Shown in pieces: positions 1 through 8,866 of a stretch of DNA of 64,000 bases. Numbering within the stretch: the stretch's first letter is position 1; each line of letters begins with the position of its first letter. Origin of the DNA: Sporosarcina sp. ANT_H38 (GTDB taxonomy: Bacteria; Bacillota; Bacilli; Bacillales_A; Planococcaceae); NCBI RefSeq assembly GCF_008369195.1, contig NZ_VOBC01000001.1, forward strand, positions 2,356,001 through 2,420,000, given 5' to 3'. The notes under the pieces were generated by a model. It was not told the DNA's origin. It ran no database searches and worked only from the letters and a program-made list of their open reading frames with translations. The translations under genes and the position numbers were made by a program.

Positions 1-2656
1 GCTTACGTTTAATATATACATAACGATTCGTTGACAATAAAATCCGATTAAAGAAGTAAGGCGAAATATCTTCCACTGCTGCTCTTGCAAGCTTCCAACA
101 TTCTTCACGTGTCAGTTCTGCCCACGATTTCCCGAGACGCATCGTTTCATCTGACACCCATTTGAGAGCCGCGTGGAACAAATCTCCGATTGCCGGGGCT
201 TCCAGTGTAAATTCCGTCCGTTCGCGCAAGCCAAGTCCAAATGACGCATAATGCTGGAAAGGGCAACTGTAGTAGGACTCAATCCGTGACACACTTGAAA
301 CAAATGATTCCCCGTACAACCCTTCCGTTATCTCTGAACGCAGCCGCTCAGCACCATTCTTGGCATTCATCGGGCGAATGATATGTTTTATGACAGAAGA
401 CCAAAATGGATCCTCGTCATAATACGCCATTACCGCCCGCCATTCATGCTCCAGTACCCCCGACTGTTCCGCCTCTTTCAACTTCATCGAAACATAAGGA
501 AGTGCAGAACGCGGATGGCTGATGTACTCGAACTGATTCGCTCCCAGTGGCAATTCAGACGGATCCGTTACTGCGCTTTTCGTTTCAGTTCCAGGCAGCA
601 TCTGCGCAATTCTCGTAATGTACAGCGATGGAATAAGGGCTTTCCCTTCCTCGTCTGCAACTGGATATGATACATATAACTTTTCACGCGATGCCGTGAA
701 TGCACGATATGCCATAAACGTTTCATCCATCAATTTCATCTTCGACGTGGGTGCCAGTTCGAAACCTATTTCCGAAAACCACTCCCGGTCCGCATCCGAC
801 AAAATGCCTTCAGTGTCGACCCGTTTTGGCATGACGCCATCGTTTACTCCGAGAACAAACACAGCGTCAATATCCATTAAACTTGAAACTTCGACAGTCG
901 ACACTGTCACTTGATCGAGCGACGGCGGAATACGAGCAAATTCGAGCGAGTCAAATCCTTCATCCAAAATTCGTGCCGCTTCTACAGAATCCATGTTTTT
1001 ATCACCAAACATGAGGACAAACTGATCCAATACATTGATCCAACCATTCCATGCTTGTTCATGTTCTGTTGCGCCAAGCAGTCGTCCTGCACGCTCTTCT
1101 TCCGCACGCAGATCAATGATTTTATCGTAAACATTTAGTTTTTCCATGAACAAAAACAGGGCTTCTGCAACATCACGTCCAGTTTTAGAACGTTTCAGAC
1201 GTTTTTCAAAATCAGCAAGCGGATCCCGAATTTCATCACGAATCAAATGCAGCTCCTGCTCCATCGCACGTTCTTCGTCGGTTTGCACATCTGTATACAT
1301 TTCAAGCCCGCGATACTTCTTCACGCGCCAGCGGCTGTCATCGAACCAGCGCTGTCCGTAAATCCCATGTGCAAGAATATAGTTTTCGAGTCTATCCGCT
1401 CGATCACGCCATAACAACTTCGTTTCTCGGTGCGGGAAAAAGAGGTCCGTTTTGACGGCACGAAATACCGATTCATACGACCAGCCTGTCGTCACCGCTT
1501 CTAACACAGAACGTGAAAACTCGATAAGCGGATGATGCAACATTGGTTTTTTCTGACTGATGAACACTGGAATATCATAATGCGGGAAAATCGTTTCAAT
1601 CAGTTCATCATACTTTTCAGGCTGCCTGTACAAAATTGATATGTCTTTGTAACGCTTTCCTGAAATCATTAACTCACGGATTGTTCGCGCTACTGAGTGG
1701 ATTTCCGCACGACGATTCACCGCTTCAATCAAAACAACATTGCCTTCTGACTGTTGTTGTTTCGCAGGAAAGTGGTCGAATTCCGCCTCAAAATGTTTTA
1801 AGTCCCCATTTTGATAACGTAGCGCATCCGCCAAATAGATATCATCCTCAACTTCGACGGATTCAGCACGCGCCAGTTCACGCAATTTGAGAGAAGTCCG
1901 TACAGGGTTGAAAAATAATTCATGATCCGCAAAGCCCGTGAGAGCACCTTCCATCGGCAACACAACTGTCAGTCGATTGGCGTATTTCATCAGTTCCGTT
2001 ACGATTTCATATTCCCTCGTGGTGAAATTTTCGAAACCATCGATATAGATATCAGCGCCTTTTAGCAGGTCTGAGTGGGTAATTTGTGAGGCGAGCAGAG
2101 CCAGATGTCCTTCACTATCGACATAGGTCGTGCCCAGTTTTTCTTCGATTTTTGTCAGCAACAATGTTAGGTCTTCCGCTTTGTCTAGCAATGTACGCGG
2201 TGCACCTGTTGAGGCAAGCGTATCGTGAAGATCGCTCATCGTTTGGTGATCGAGGCAGTAACGGCTAAATTCCTTCAGTAAATCCCCGATTTGTTCCGTG
2301 AATCCCCGTTTACTCGCTGCTTGGCGAAACAATTTGAACTCGTCCCGATTGTCTTCCAAGACGCTTCGTACAAGCATCCTGTAACCGAAACCATCTACTT
2401 CTTTGCGCGTGATACCGCCCGTTTCTTGCAGAATACGCCATGCCAATCGTTTGAATGTCAACACTTGTGCGCGGATAATCCCTTTTAAGCCAAAGTTAAC
2501 GGACAAACTATGCTCCATCGAGAACGACATTTGGTCAGGTACAATGACAATAACAGGCGCTCCCATCGGATTTCGTTCCAGTTCAGTAGCTATTTCCCGC
2601 TCAATGAACGTCGTTTTACCGGCGCCCGATCTACCAGTTATGAAACGCAGTGACAT
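1..2656 (-). CDS. addB: AddB, ATP-dependent helicase/nuclease subunit B (3' end outside window)
   Basis: AddB is the second subunit of the AddAB helicase-nuclease, which resects double-strand breaks for RecA-dependent repair in Gram-positive bacteria. The protein begins MSLRFITGRSGAGKT, with a Walker A loop at residues 8-15 as in AddB. The frame stays open for 885 codons to the window edge; family members are about 1150-1170 residues, so the C-terminal nuclease domain and its iron-sulfur cysteines should lie beyond position 1. The ATG follows AAAAGGAGG at good spacing. addA would be expected next, outside the window. The call is firm; only the missing C-terminus is unseen. Confidence 0.93.
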   Translation of the reverse strand, partial: MSLRFITGRSGAGKTTFIEREIATELERNPMGAPVIVIVPDQMSFSMEHSLSVNFGLKGIIRAQVLTFKRLAWRILQETGGITRKEVDGFGYRMLVRSVLEDNRDEFKLFRQAASKRGFTEQIGDLLKEFSRYCLDHQTMSDLHDTLASTGAPRTLLDKAEDLTLLLTKIEEKLGTTYVDSEGHLALLASQITHSDLLKGADIYIDGFENFTTREYEIVTELMKYANRLTVVLPMEGALTGFADHELFFNPVRTSLKLRELARAESVEVEDDIYLADALRYQNGDLKHFEAEFDHFPAKQQQSEGNVVLIEAVNRRAEIHSVARTIRELMISGKRYKDISILYRQPEKYDELIETIFPHYDIPVFISQKKPMLHHPLIEFSRSVLEAVTTGWSYESVFRAVKTDLFFPHRETKLLWRDRADRLENYILAHGIYGQRWFDDSRWRVKKYRGLEMYTDVQTDEERAMEQELHLIRDEIRDPLADFEKRLKRSKTGRDVAEALFLFMEKLNVYDKIIDLRAEEERAGRLLGATEHEQAWNGWINVLDQFVLMFGDKNMDSVEAARILDEGFDSLEFARIPPSLDQVTVSTVEVSSLMDIDAVFVLGVNDGVMPKRVDTEGILSDADREWFSEIGFELAPTSKMKLMDETFMAYRAFTASREKLYVSYPVADEEGKALIPSLYITRIAQMLPGTETKSAVTDPSELPLGANQFEYISHPRSALPYVSMKLKEAEQSGVLEHEWRAVMAYYDEDPFWSSVIKHIIRPMNAKNGAERLRSEITEGLYGESFVSSVSRIESYYSCPFQHYASFGLGLRERTEFTLEAPAIGDLFHAALKWVSDETMRLGKSWAELTREECWKLARAAVEDISPYFFNRILLSTNRYVYIKRK

Positions 2657-2783
2657 ATGGTTTCCTCCTTTTCTATTTGGATATATGTAATTTGTACCAA
2701 TAACAAAAGCGCTTGAGTCTGGACGTATAATCTCAATGTTGCAGCTTATCCACAGTACGTGATTTTATAGTTTCCTAAGCAAT
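2657..2783. other. Intergenic gap upstream of addB
   Basis: AT-rich gap between the addB start and the terminator of the TVP38-type gene. It should hold the addB promoter, but I see no pair of hexamers good enough to call. Confidence 0.4.
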
Positions 2784-2838
2784 AATAAAAACCTGTCATC
2801 CTTACCTTCCATTGTACAGAAAGTTAGGGATGACAGGA
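2784..2838 (-). terminator. Rho-independent terminator after the TVP38-family gene
   Basis: An inverted repeat (CCTGTCATCC with its complement, about 17 nt apart) is followed on the minus strand by a T-rich run. It separates the membrane protein gene from addB. Confidence 0.8.
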
Positions 2839-2862
2839 ACCATTTCATATAATAGGATGCAA

Positions 2863-3486
2863 TTACTTGTCATTAGGTGGTGCGACGGATGCACGGAAAT
2901 CGGCTTCTACTTTTGAATTCAGTCTGCGCTCAAAATATTTGCCCACGACCCATAGCAAAAAGATGACGACAACGACAATCGCAGTTCGAATTGGATTCGT
3001 GAATAACGCTTTTATATCATAGCCGATATAGCTAATCATGAAAATCATAACAAACTTTCCAGCCATCAGTGTGATTAAATAATTCTTTTTCTTCATACCA
3101 GATAAACCCGCCACAAGATTGACGAGTGCGGACGGTGTAAACGGGAAACACAGGAATAAAAACAGAGGTCCGAAACCGTTTCTCTCCACCCACTTGATTA
3201 GCTTTTGGATACGTGCACTTTTTGTCAAGAAATTAAGTAACCGGTTGCGTCCATATTTTCGGATGATCAAAAATACAGCATAAGAACCCACTACAGTTCC
3301 CGCCCATGACAGAAGGAATCCGTACCAAAGGTCATAAGCTGCTGCATTCGCCAGAACAAATGCGAAGAGAGGGAGAAATGGTAGAAACGCCTCTACAAAT
3401 GGTAGTAATAGCCCAAAGAACGGCCCAAGTGATTTATAGTGTTGAGCTAATTCGATAATTTCATCAGGATTTAACCATTCGTTCAT
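2863..3486 (-). CDS. TVP38/TMEM64-family (SNARE-associated/VTT domain) membrane protein
   Basis: A 207-residue polytopic membrane protein of the TVP38/TMEM64 (VTT, DedA-like) family. Visible family features are two hydrophobic blocks around a central re-entrant region with LCFPFTPSALVNLVAG near residues 110-125, and a long C-terminal transmembrane segment ending in a charged tail. Bacterial members are thought to act in membrane lipid or envelope homeostasis, but the exact substrate of this one cannot be told. The ATG is chosen because GCGAGGG lies 8 nt upstream; a GTG three codons earlier sits on that Shine-Dalgarno and is unlikely. It is a single-gene unit with its own terminator, divergent from azlCD. 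Confidence 0.82.
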   Translation of the reverse strand: MNEWLNPDEIIELAQHYKSLGPFFGLLLPFVEAFLPFLPLFAFVLANAAAYDLWYGFLLSWAGTVVGSYAVFLIIRKYGRNRLLNFLTKSARIQKLIKWVERNGFGPLFLFLCFPFTPSALVNLVAGLSGMKKKNYLITLMAGKFVMIFMISYIGYDIKALFTNPIRTAIVVVVIFLLWVVGKYFERRLNSKVEADFRASVAPPNDK

Positions 3487-3604
3487 CAGTAACACCCTCG
3501 CTTAAAAAACTTTTTTCGTAAGGTTCCTATATACAAATTTACATAGAAATACCCCGTATTTAGAGTTTTCCTTTAAATATGAACATTTAAACCCTGAAGT
3601 ATAG

Positions 3605-3610
3605 TATAAT
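3605..3610 (+). promoter_or_regulatory. Probable sigma-A -10 element of azlCD
   Basis: A perfect TATAAT lies 34 nt before the azlC start in the divergent intergenic region. The -35 is weak: TGAACA at 3580-3585 has a 19-nt spacer. Confidence 0.5.
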
Positions 3611-3643
3611 CGCTTAAATATACTTTGGGAAGATGTGATTACA

Positions 3644-4369
3644 ATGAAGAATATCCAATTTACGGCTGGGCTAAAAGCAGGGACAAGCATTGCAATCGGC
3701 TATTTTCCCGTAGCACTCACATTCGGACTGCTCGCAAAAACTGCCGGCTTGTCCATTATTGAAGCTACAGCAATGAGTATCTTCGTCTACGCCGGTGCTT
3801 CACAATACATGTCGCTCAGCCTAATTACATTAGGCATCGACCCGCTATTGATCGTCATGAACACATTCGTCGTCAATATTCGACACTTTCTTATGACGGC
3901 TTCGCTCAATGAAAAGATGCAGCCCGCACGAAAATGGGTAAAAGCGATCTATGCGTTCGGCATAACCGACGAATCTTTTTCAATGCTTGCAACTGGAAAA
4001 AAAGGAAAGATCTCAACCGCATTCGCATTCGGCGTTACGCTGATTGCATATGGCAGCTGGGTCATCTTCACCGCCATCGGACATATTATAGGCGCTAATC
4101 TTCCGCTGTTTTTACAAGCCGCAATGTCGATTGCACTCTATGCGATGTTCATCGGATTGCTTGTTCCTTCAATGAAGGGCAACCGTAAAGTCGTCGCGCT
4201 CGCTGCAATTGCGGCGGCCATCCATTGTGTCTTGTACTTAACAGAGGCATTGTCTACGGGCTGGTCAATTCTTGTCGCAACGCTTGCTTCCTCGATTCTT
4301 GTAGAGATTGTTTATTCATGGCGCAGGAAACCAGTTGAAACGATGTTCAAACGAGAGGAGGAAGTCTAA
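3644..4369 (+). CDS. azlC: AzlC-family branched-chain amino acid exporter, large subunit
   Basis: AzlC (241 residues) is the large membrane subunit of the AzlCD exporter, which expels branched-chain amino acids and analogues such as azaleucine. The N-terminal region GLKAGTSIAIGYFPVALTFG and the block AGASQYMSLSLI near residues 45-60 are typical of the family, and several transmembrane segments are evident. ATG is preferred over an upstream in-frame GTG because GGGAAG is 11 nt before the ATG and only 2 nt before the GTG. The stop codon overlaps the azlD start (TAATG), so the two are translationally coupled. No Lrp-type regulator lies beside them. Confidence 0.9.
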   Translation: MKNIQFTAGLKAGTSIAIGYFPVALTFGLLAKTAGLSIIEATAMSIFVYAGASQYMSLSLITLGIDPLLIVMNTFVVNIRHFLMTASLNEKMQPARKWVKAIYAFGITDESFSMLATGKKGKISTAFAFGVTLIAYGSWVIFTAIGHIIGANLPLFLQAAMSIALYAMFIGLLVPSMKGNRKVVALAAIAAAIHCVLYLTEALSTGWSILVATLASSILVEIVYSWRRKPVETMFKREEEV

Positions 4370-4677
4370 TGGGGCCGAGTTATTGGTGGATGCTTCTGGG
4401 CATGGCGCTTGTGACGTACATACCGCGCATGATTCCACTGACAGTTTTAGATGGTAAAGAGCTCCCGCCAGTTGTACAAGGTGTCTTGCGCAACATTCCA
4501 TATGCAGTCCTTGGCGCGCTTATCTTTCCAGCAATTCTGTTCGTACAGGAAGGGAATATACTATTTGGAGTACTTGGAGCAGGTACCGCGTTTTTAATCG
4601 CATTTTTAGGCGGCGGGGTCATGTCTGTTGTTCTTGGTACAATTGCAGTGCTTGCTGTTTATAGTTTGTTTATGTGA
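4369..4677 (+). CDS. azlD: AzlD-family branched-chain amino acid exporter, small subunit
   Basis: AzlD (102 residues) is the small partner of AzlC. It shows the family start YWWMLLGMALVTYIPRMIPL, where the TYIPR motif is typical, and about four hydrophobic segments; normal family length is 100-110. It overlaps azlC by one base and is followed within 4 nt by a terminator, so azlCD is a two-gene operon. In B. subtilis csbA is followed by uvrBA; here azlCD and a repeat array sit on that side of csbA instead, so the local order has been rearranged. Confidence 0.9.
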   Translation: MGPSYWWMLLGMALVTYIPRMIPLTVLDGKELPPVVQGVLRNIPYAVLGALIFPAILFVQEGNILFGVLGAGTAFLIAFLGGGVMSVVLGTIAVLAVYSLFM

Positions 4678-4680
4678 GGA

Positions 4681-4706
4681 GACCGCATGGGTGCGGTCCT
4701 TTTTTG
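4681..4706 (+). terminator. Rho-independent terminator of azlCD
   Basis: GACCGCA and TGCGGTC form a 7-bp stem with a 4-nt loop, followed by CTTTTTTG. It starts 3 nt after the azlD stop codon. Confidence 0.9.
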
Positions 4707-4734
4707 TTTTGGAATGTGGAGGGTTGGGTGGTGG

Positions 4735-4955
4735 GATATGATTGGTCGGGGGTGGGATATGATCGGTTGGCAAGTGGTTATGCTCGGTCAATGGCAGGAT
4801 ATGATCGGTTGGCACGTGGTTATGCTCGGTCAATGGCAGGATATGATCGGTTGGCACGTGGTTATGCTCGGTCAATGGCAGGATATGATCGGTTGGCACG
4901 TGGTTATGCTCGGTCAATGGCAGGATATGATCGGTTGGCACTGGATTATGCCCAC
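4735..4955. repeat. Tandem array of 42-bp units made of two 21-bp half units (array 1)
   Basis: About 4.5 nearly identical 42-bp units. On the minus strand each unit is two 21-bp halves that open with ACCGATCATA and ACCGAGCATA. The same 11-bp core (ACCGAKCATAT) and 21-bp period recur in array 2 near 20.2-20.7 kb, with different filler sequence. The array lies between the 3' ends of azlD and csbA. Because 21 is a multiple of 3, every frame without a stop stays open across it, so long translations here are not evidence of a gene. Confidence 0.9.
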
Positions 4956-5015
4956 TCACCCCTCTATTTCATCCCACAATAAAACCGCTCCTTTAACAGC
5001 GAGCGGCTCCATTAT

Positions 5016-5267
5016 TCAATCCTCTTGTTCATGCTGCCTAGCAATCTTCATCATACGTGTTGCGTACCAGAATCCGACTGTGAGCGATAGCGCATCCGCC
5101 CCGTAAAGAAACCAGTTATGCGTATAACCCGCGTAAACCGACGCGGCAATCAATGCAACCGTCAAAAGAAGTCCGACCACATGGTGAAATGTCACACGGG
5201 TGAAAAAAACGACAAGTAGCCCCGGTAAAAGTAAGGCAAGGAACAGTTTAGTTTCGAATGAACCCAT
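5016..5267 (-). CDS. csbA: CsbA-like small membrane protein
   Basis: An 83-residue membrane protein matching B. subtilis CsbA, a sigma-B-controlled protein of unknown function, in length and in the block LLPGLLVVFFTRVTFHH near residues 13-30. Three hydrophobic segments and a charged tail are seen. The start ATG follows GGAAGGG at 8 nt; an in-frame TTG further up would overlap the Shine-Dalgarno. It lies 38 nt downstream of minJ on the same strand, the neighbour it also has (loosely) in B. subtilis. I see no sigma-B promoter directly upstream, so it is probably co-transcribed with minJ. Confidence 0.85.
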   Translation of the reverse strand: MGSFETKLFLALLLPGLLVVFFTRVTFHHVVGLLLTVALIAASVYAGYTHNWFLYGADALSLTVGFWYATRMMKIARQHEQED

Positions 5268-5305
5268 TTTTAACATCCCTTCCAAAGTAATCGTTCACTC
5301 CATGT

Positions 5306-6475
5306 TCATCGCACGACGAGAAGTCCAAGGCGATGATGGTCATGTCGATAAAGAACCTGCTGCATAAGCCGAACTTCTCCCCTGCGGTCAAGTACTTGCA
5401 AGCGACAATGTGCAGCATTGAGCTGAATGGCGTCATACAATTCTTTCTCATTGCTAACTTGAAGTCCATTGACAGAACGAATGCATTCTCCCGGCAGAAG
5501 TCCCATTTTTTCTCCTGGAGATCCTGGCAGTACGCCCGCAATGACTACACCTGCGGGACGCGGCGAAACCGCAAATACACCCTGACGTTCGCGTACCGAA
5601 GCCATAATAGAAATTGCAGCTCTGCACACTACACCAATTATTAAAGCGGCCCAACCAAACAGCGGCATCCATAATGCAACGAGTCCGACGACAACAACCG
5701 CACCGCCTGTCCAAACGATTGCACGACCCATTTTCGGGAATAAAACATCCGGATACAGCGAGCGTGCGACTTGAGAAAATCCGATAATAACAGGCACTGG
5801 AACAAAACTGAATGCCCTTTCCCCTAAAGTGAACTGCGGCCAATAGGGAACGAAAGCTGAAATCATATCTCCCGGCACGAGAAATACTACTGGCAACAGC
5901 CATAGCCGTTTCGTTTTGAAGGCTGCTGCACGCAATCCACGGTTCGTATACTTCAAAGTCGGCGACGCATAGCGGACCGTATGACGGCTAATAAGAAGCC
6001 CTTCTACTACTAAGAATAGCCCTGCGATGATAGGGACCGTTACCGATAGGTCGCCAAGTAGATCCACTTGTCCTGGCGTCCATCCACGAAACTCGAAATC
6101 ACCCATGTACTTTTCTAAGAAATAGAGAGCGAAAAAAGCCGACGCCGCAAAATAAATCGGTGAAGCCACTTTATAATAGAATGTCAGTAGTGCTAAAAGC
6201 GCCGACGCAGAAAATAGCACAAGCCAACCTGGATCAGCTATCAATCCTGCTCCGGAAATCAAGACGGACAGAACGAGCGCATATGGCCATGATTCAGCCA
6301 AAAGCCGCTTCAATTCCGTTAACCCTGGCAACAATCGGACTTTAAAATTCCGACGCTCTTTTTTAACACGGAAATACCCTACTCCAACTGCTGTAAAGAG
6401 AACGGCTATAAATATTGGATTCAGGAAAAATAGCGCAACCGCTTCTAAAATATCAAACATCATTTTCTCGGACAC
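5306..6475 (-). CDS. minJ: MinJ, division-site topology factor with PDZ domain
   Basis: MinJ (389 residues) bridges DivIVA and MinD at the poles and septum of Bacillales and helps dismantle the division apparatus. The protein has about eight transmembrane segments, then a C-terminal PDZ domain (about residues 300-375; VLPGSPGEKMGLLPGE, then IRSVNG). The GTG start gives an N-terminus (MSEKMMFDILEAVALFFLNP) that aligns residue for residue with the B. subtilis protein, and AGGGTGG stands 9 nt upstream. Synteny with csbA and ctpB supports the call. In B. subtilis swrAA and swrAB lie between minJ and csbA; here they are absent. Confidence 0.93.
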   Translation of the reverse strand: MSEKMMFDILEAVALFFLNPIFIAVLFTAVGVGYFRVKKERRNFKVRLLPGLTELKRLLAESWPYALVLSVLISGAGLIADPGWLVLFSASALLALLTFYYKVASPIYFAASAFFALYFLEKYMGDFEFRGWTPGQVDLLGDLSVTVPIIAGLFLVVEGLLISRHTVRYASPTLKYTNRGLRAAAFKTKRLWLLPVVFLVPGDMISAFVPYWPQFTLGERAFSFVPVPVIIGFSQVARSLYPDVLFPKMGRAIVWTGGAVVVVGLVALWMPLFGWAALIIGVVCRAAISIMASVRERQGVFAVSPRPAGVVIAGVLPGSPGEKMGLLPGECIRSVNGLQVSNEKELYDAIQLNAAHCRLQVLDRRGEVRLMQQVLYRHDHHRLGLLVVR

Positions 6476-6724
6476 GAACCGTCACCACCCTATCTTCATA
6501 TACAACATCATTTCTCTTCATTGTATCAAAAGAATGGTGCCCTATGTAATTCGGTATGCAATTGTTCTTTAAATGGTAAATTCCACTTATAGTTTTGGTG
6601 TGATTTAGTAAATAGTCATGGCTTTCTTCGAATCTGTTAGGGTCAATCTGTCAAACTGCTAGCACTTACGCGTACAATCAGGCTAAACGAATTAATCACT
6701 AGATGCCAACCGCCCCCCATACAA

Positions 6725-6756
6725 TAAAAAAACTCCCGACAGCTAACGTCAGGAGT
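6725..6756 (-). terminator. Rho-independent terminator after ctpB
   Basis: ACTCCTGAC pairs with GTCGGGAGT (one mismatch) around a 7-nt loop and is followed by seven T on the minus strand. The rest of the 6476-6762 gap shows nothing else I can call. Confidence 0.85.
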
Positions 6757-6762
6757 CATCTT

Positions 6763-8211
6763 TTACCTCTGGGCCACTTCATTATGAATATAGCCAATTG
6801 CCATTTGCAGCTGATCGTCATTTTTACGGTCAACCCGGAACTCTTCTACTTTAAGTTTCACTGTTGAGAAAAACAATCGATCCATGGAAAGTCCAGCTTC
6901 TACTTCAGCATCGACACGAAAAGCATTGACTGCAAGAGAGGTTGATTCGTCATAAAATCCGTCTTCCCTAGCAACATTATACCCGAGGCCTGTCAGTAAC
7001 TTCTGCCCATAAGCTATGTCTTCGTGGTAATCACCTTCCGAATAGATCTCTGTTACAAGCCGGATGTGCTCACCGAACAACTTACTTTGGGCAACTTCAA
7101 GATCCTCTTTCACCCCTTTACCGTGAATCCACTTTTCTTTCGGTGTAAGCCATTTATGAGTAGACAGTTTCATTTCTCCGCCGTTTGACAAGTCCAATGT
7201 TTCTTGAACCGTTCCTTTACCAAAACTAGTTGCGCCGATGATGTAGCCTCTTTTTAAGTCTTTCAATGCAGCACTCATAACTTCACTTGCAGAGGCACTG
7301 CCTTTATCCTGCAGCAAAACAATCGGCATTTTTTGCAGTTTTTCATCATAAGGAAATTTCTCGGACCTTTCCGTAACTAATGGTTCCAGCGTTCCAGCCG
7401 CATCTTGCATATAAGCAAAAACTGTATCTTCCTTCACTAAACTGCCGATGATCGTGCCGACCGTGTGCAAATAGCCGCCGGGATTACCGCGCACATCAAT
7501 AACCAGTGACTGTGCACCGTCCTTCACAAGCTTGTTTGTTGCTTCCAGCCACTCTTGCCGGCTTTCATTGCCGAACATCGTAATCGATATGTAACCGATC
7601 TTCTGTCCACGCTCTTCAATCATTTCAGTGGATACAGTTTTTACAGGAATACTGTCTCGTACGACCGACAATTCGAGATGCTTATCCAAATCTGGCCTGA
7701 AAATCGTCATAGAGACCGCTGTGCCTTTCTTACCACGGATTCGCTGTACAACGTCCTGCAGTGATTCTCCCTCAATTCGCTTGCCGTCAATACGAATGAT
7801 TTCGTCATACGGCTGTAAGCCCGCCTTCTCAGCTGGAGAACCTTTCACTGGAGCCACTATGATGTATTTCCCATTCGATCGCGTAATTTCAGCGCCGATC
7901 CCGATTCGCTCTCCTGCCAGCGATTCCTTATGGGCGGCCGCCTCTTCCTGCGACAGATACGTCGAATACGGATCGCCGATGACATCCGCCATTCCACGAA
8001 GCGCCCCTTCTATCAACATGTCCCTATCCACCGGGTATACGCCTTGTTTCTTGATGACGTTAAACGCTTCATCGATAACTGGAAACGTTGCGCTTAGCGT
8101 CCCTTCTTCTCTCTTTGCACTTCCTTCTCCTACACAACCATCCAGCAGAAGCAATACGACCGTCGCCAAAGCGGCCAGTACGACGAATAACAATAACCGG
8201 CTTCTCTGCAT
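6763..8211 (-). CDS. ctpB: CtpB-type carboxy-terminal processing S41 peptidase
   Basis: A 482-residue PDZ-containing serine protease. In B. subtilis CtpB cuts SpoIVFA in the sporangium intermembrane space to trigger sigma-K activation. Seen here: an N-terminal hydrophobic segment ending LDGC (Cys26, an imperfect lipobox), a PDZ domain (about 95-175), the S41 core with Ser307 in GSASASE and Lys332 in GKGTVQ (25 apart, as in the family), and a C-terminal peptidoglycan-binding-like repeat (about 415-455). ATG at this start is preceded by GGAGGAGGGG at 10 nt; an upstream in-frame start lacks a ribosome site. Its neighbours minJ and ftsX match B. subtilis order. Confidence 0.92.
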   Translation of the reverse strand: MQRSRLLLFVVLAALATVVLLLLDGCVGEGSAKREEGTLSATFPVIDEAFNVIKKQGVYPVDRDMLIEGALRGMADVIGDPYSTYLSQEEAAAHKESLAGERIGIGAEITRSNGKYIIVAPVKGSPAEKAGLQPYDEIIRIDGKRIEGESLQDVVQRIRGKKGTAVSMTIFRPDLDKHLELSVVRDSIPVKTVSTEMIEERGQKIGYISITMFGNESRQEWLEATNKLVKDGAQSLVIDVRGNPGGYLHTVGTIIGSLVKEDTVFAYMQDAAGTLEPLVTERSEKFPYDEKLQKMPIVLLQDKGSASASEVMSAALKDLKRGYIIGATSFGKGTVQETLDLSNGGEMKLSTHKWLTPKEKWIHGKGVKEDLEVAQSKLFGEHIRLVTEIYSEGDYHEDIAYGQKLLTGLGYNVAREDGFYDESTSLAVNAFRVDAEVEAGLSMDRLFFSTVKLKVEEFRVDRKNDDQLQMAIGYIHNEVAQR

Positions 8212-8284
8212 AATGCAATGTCCCCTCCTCCGTCCACTATATGAACGAAAAAGGAACATTACTACAGCAGAAAACCGGCGTTCC

Positions 8285-8866
8285 TCAATCTAAATTCTTA
8301 ACAAGATTCCTTAAGCTCTTTTCATCCATCGGCCCTACGATTTTCTGACTAATTTTCCCGTCCGTACCAATCATAAACGTCGTCGGAATCGGGATAATCC
8401 GGTAATCATCCATTGCAGTACCTTCTTTATCCAGAGGAATCGGGAATGTCAGTCCATAAGCATTGACGAATTCCTCAACGCCCTTCATGCCGCGCTTCTC
8501 CGCAGTCGTCAAATTGACTGCAATAATTTCAACATTGTCTTTATCCTTATACTTCTTATAGTATTTCTGCATATGTGGCATTTCTGCTTTACATGGTCCA
8601 CACCACGATGCCCAGAAATTTAATATCACTTTTTTCCCTTTCAAATTAGACAGTTTCACAACCTCACCAGTAAGCGTGGAAAGCTCAAAATCAGGTGGGA
8701 TATCACCTTTTTTCAAACCAGGCTCTTCGTCCAATGAACTAAAATCTGCACCGATAAGAAAATCGTCAATCGGTTTTGCGGTATCTGTATTCGATTTCAC
8801 CATAATGACTACCATCGATCCTATGAGTAGTATTGCTAAGATAAATCCAATCATTTTCTTATTCAA
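8285..8866 (-). CDS. TlpA/ResA-like membrane-anchored thiol-disulfide oxidoreductase
   Basis: A 193-residue protein with one N-terminal membrane anchor (about 5-23) and an extracytoplasmic thioredoxin fold of the AhpC/TSA-TlpA type. The redox pair is in WASWCGPC (Cys89, Cys92) and the cis-proline loop in PIPTTFMI. Such proteins reduce or oxidise exported thiols, for example apocytochrome c in ResA. A TTG start is chosen because GGAGG lies 7 nt upstream; the next ATG would be 19 nt away. It overlaps the preceding membrane gene by 8 nt, which implies coupled expression. The cytochrome c gene at 12.9-13.2 kb is a possible client, but that is inference. Confidence 0.87.
   Translation of the reverse strand: MNKKMIGFILAILLIGSMVVIMVKSNTDTAKPIDDFLIGADFSSLDEEPGLKKGDIPPDFELSTLTGEVVKLSNLKGKKVILNFWASWCGPCKAEMPHMQKYYKKYKDKDNVEIIAVNLTTAEKRGMKGVEEFVNAYGLTFPIPLDKEGTAMDDYRIIPIPTTFMIGTDGKISQKIVGPMDEKSLRNLVKNLD

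Noticed and set aside
4606..5106. Repeat proteins of 100-140 residues on both strands over array 1
   Set aside because: All frames stay open across a 42-bp repeat; one begins inside the azlD terminator and none has a proper ribosome site.
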